From assembly GCA_036939755.1 (NCBI GenBank), contig JALLAZ010000047.1, positions 1-28,064 on the forward strand: 28,064 nucleotides of DNA, given 5' to 3'. Both the position numbers and the translations under genes were made by a program. Below are positions 27,181 to 28,064 of this stretch, in pieces; the first letter of the stretch is position 1; the number at the start of each line of letters is the position of its first letter. The DNA comes from Stephanodiscus triporus. Lineage: Eukaryota; Bacillariophyta; Thalassiosirophyceae; Thalassiosirales; Thalassiosiraceae. The notes under the pieces are model-generated. The model was not told the origin of the DNA, did not search any database, and was given only the letters and a program-made list of their open reading frames with translations.

Positions 27181-27256
27181 CATTTTCATACAAGTATTTT
27201 CTACAAGTTCCACAAATTGAAACTTGAAGGCATTTGGTACAAGGTACATACGTAGC

Positions 27257-27388
27257 TCATGACTGAAAGCATTGGGGCCGGCGCATAGCCACCCGGCAAT
27301 GTGCCACGTGCTCCAGCGCGGGGTCGCAGTTGGTGTGCATCAACCAATTCGGATCAAATAGGCCGCTCATCAATTGATCGTTGTCCAT
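27257..27388 (-). CDS. Possible 43-residue reading frame, unknown
   Basis: ATG at 27388-27386 opens 43 codons, MDNDQLMSGLFDPNWLMHTN and so on, ending in RRPQCFQS. The segment is GC-rich and protein-like (Trp, His and three Cys) between AT-rich repeats. It may be a gene or transposon remnant, or chance. No family is recognised. Confidence 0.2.
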   Translation of the reverse strand: MDNDQLMSGLFDPNWLMHTNCDPALEHVAHCRVAMRRPQCFQS

Positions 27389-27402
27389 TTTTTGAGTATC
27401 AT

Positions 27403-27496
27403 ACTTGCTCACACTTGCTCACACTTGCTCACACTTGCTCACACTTGTGTAACTTTGCCTAAGTGTGAGCAATGTTACACAAGTGTGGCAAGTGTG
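27403..27496. repeat. 10-bp tandem repeat followed by interleaved inverted repeats
   Basis: ACACTTGCTC is repeated in tandem from 27401 to about 27440 (four units). The last unit runs into CTTGTGTAAC (about 27443-27452). Downstream come AAGTGTGAGCAA (27461-27472), complementary to TTGCTCACACTT, and GTTACACAAG (27474-27483), complementary to CTTGTGTAAC. The complements appear in the same order as their partners (a, b, a', b'). Confidence 0.75.
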
Positions 27497-27499
27497 AGA

Positions 27500-28064
27500 T
27501 TTTACACCTTCATGTTGGGACAAATAGGTAGTCAAAAAGTTACACATGTGCATGTGTAAAAAAATGTCAAACAAAATCTGTCCAAAAAATTATTCCATTT
27601 TGAATTGGCAGCTTTCCCGCAACCTCCAGGAAACCATTTGTGCAGTTTGCAAGCACGGTTGCCTGGGGGTCTGTAAAAGGTAGCATCCCAAAACAAAATA
27701 GATTATGAGTTATCTTGGTCTTCTGGATCATGTGCTTTCACCTAGAAAAACTGGACCGAAAAGACCTCCAAGGCAAAAAATAAGGTACAAAAATCTGACC
27801 TTGTTGAGAAGACGTCATCCCGACGCTAAACGCATAACATTGTATCGTTAGATATATTAACAGAAGTGAGCTCTTCCGCTCGTTTCTACTCTCTACCCCC
27901 TTTTATCTTAGAAGCTCCGACATGCCACGTCGGAGCCCTTAGTCTGGCTACGCCCAAATTTCTTGTCGTCTGTCTGTGCTCCGCCTGTCGATTCCCATTC
28001 TGCCCAACAAATCGGAAGACGAGGATGTTGAGGACGATGATCATGACAAAGGTGAAGGGAACAA
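27500..28064. other. Right edge without a recognised gene; one short hairpin
   Basis: No gene can be supported. A perfect hairpin with arms GCTCCGAC and GTCGGAGC and a 7-nt loop lies at 27914-27936. After about 27985 one plus-strand frame becomes acidic (NKSEDEDVEDDDHDKGEG) and runs off the window; it may be the beginning of an exon. Confidence 0.35.

Noticed and set aside
27403..27445. Short tandem repeats as a CRISPR array
   Set aside because: The units are 10 nt and directly adjacent without spacers, and the genome is eukaryotic.

Overview
The window looks like nuclear DNA of a stramenopile alga, most probably a diatom. The evidence is short spliceosomal introns (58-160 nt, GTAAG/GTGAG donors), two RNA-binding proteins with a diatom-type plastid presequence (signal peptide ending AVA-GF followed by a Ser/Arg/Ala-rich stretch), closely packed genes on both strands, and a tyrosine-recombinase retrotransposon. 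No rRNA, tRNA or CRISPR array was seen. All exon models come from reading splice signals and protein frames by eye.

Layout. 331-2527 (+): type II membrane GT60-like (Skp1/GREB-type) GlcNAc-transferase, four exons. 2617-4131 (-) and 4470-5500 (+): a head-to-head pair of paralogous plastid-targeted RRM proteins (three and two RRMs), with a nearly identical stretch in the shared RRM. 6026-6247 (-): small Asp/Tyr- and Gly-rich protein. 6523-7090 (+): Ctf8, clamp-loader subunit. 7296-8459 (-): NBP35, cytosolic Fe-S scaffold. 8680-10209 (+): secreted PPP-type (Shewanella-like) phosphatase. 10668-11470 (-): unrecognised protein. 11850-14675 (+): intronless phosphotransferase resembling PEP synthase and rifampicin phosphotransferase. 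About 15000-19136 (-): decayed DIRS-order retroelement (Gag, RT, RNase H, tyrosine recombinase). 19413-23195 (+): UTP13/TBL3, small-subunit processome. 23536-24171 (-): four-helix membrane protein. 24538-25513 (+): DsbA/FrnE-like thioredoxin-fold protein. 25735-28064: repeat-rich, mostly without recognisable genes.

The main discovery candidate is the DsbA/FrnE-like gene. After splicing, its active site reads Thr-Ile-TGA-Pro-Trp-Cys-Tyr-Ile-Gly-Lys, so the first cysteine of the CPWC redox motif is an in-frame TGA. The rest of the gene is intact over four exons. About 60 nt after the stop codon a form-II SECIS-like stem-loop can be drawn (ATGA...AAA...TGAC, 25572-25622). This is the expected structure of a UPWC selenoprotein. 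Other points of interest are the probable gene conversion between the RRM paralogues, a GC-AG intron, the RPH-like phosphotransferase, an in-frame TGA between Gag and RT, three ~179-bp tandem repeats, and interleaved inverted repeats near the right end.

The housekeeping genes do not form one pathway. They cover Golgi/secretory glycosylation, plastid RNA metabolism, chromosome cohesion, Fe-S assembly, ribosome biogenesis and thiol/selenol redox chemistry, in the mixed order normal for a protist chromosome.
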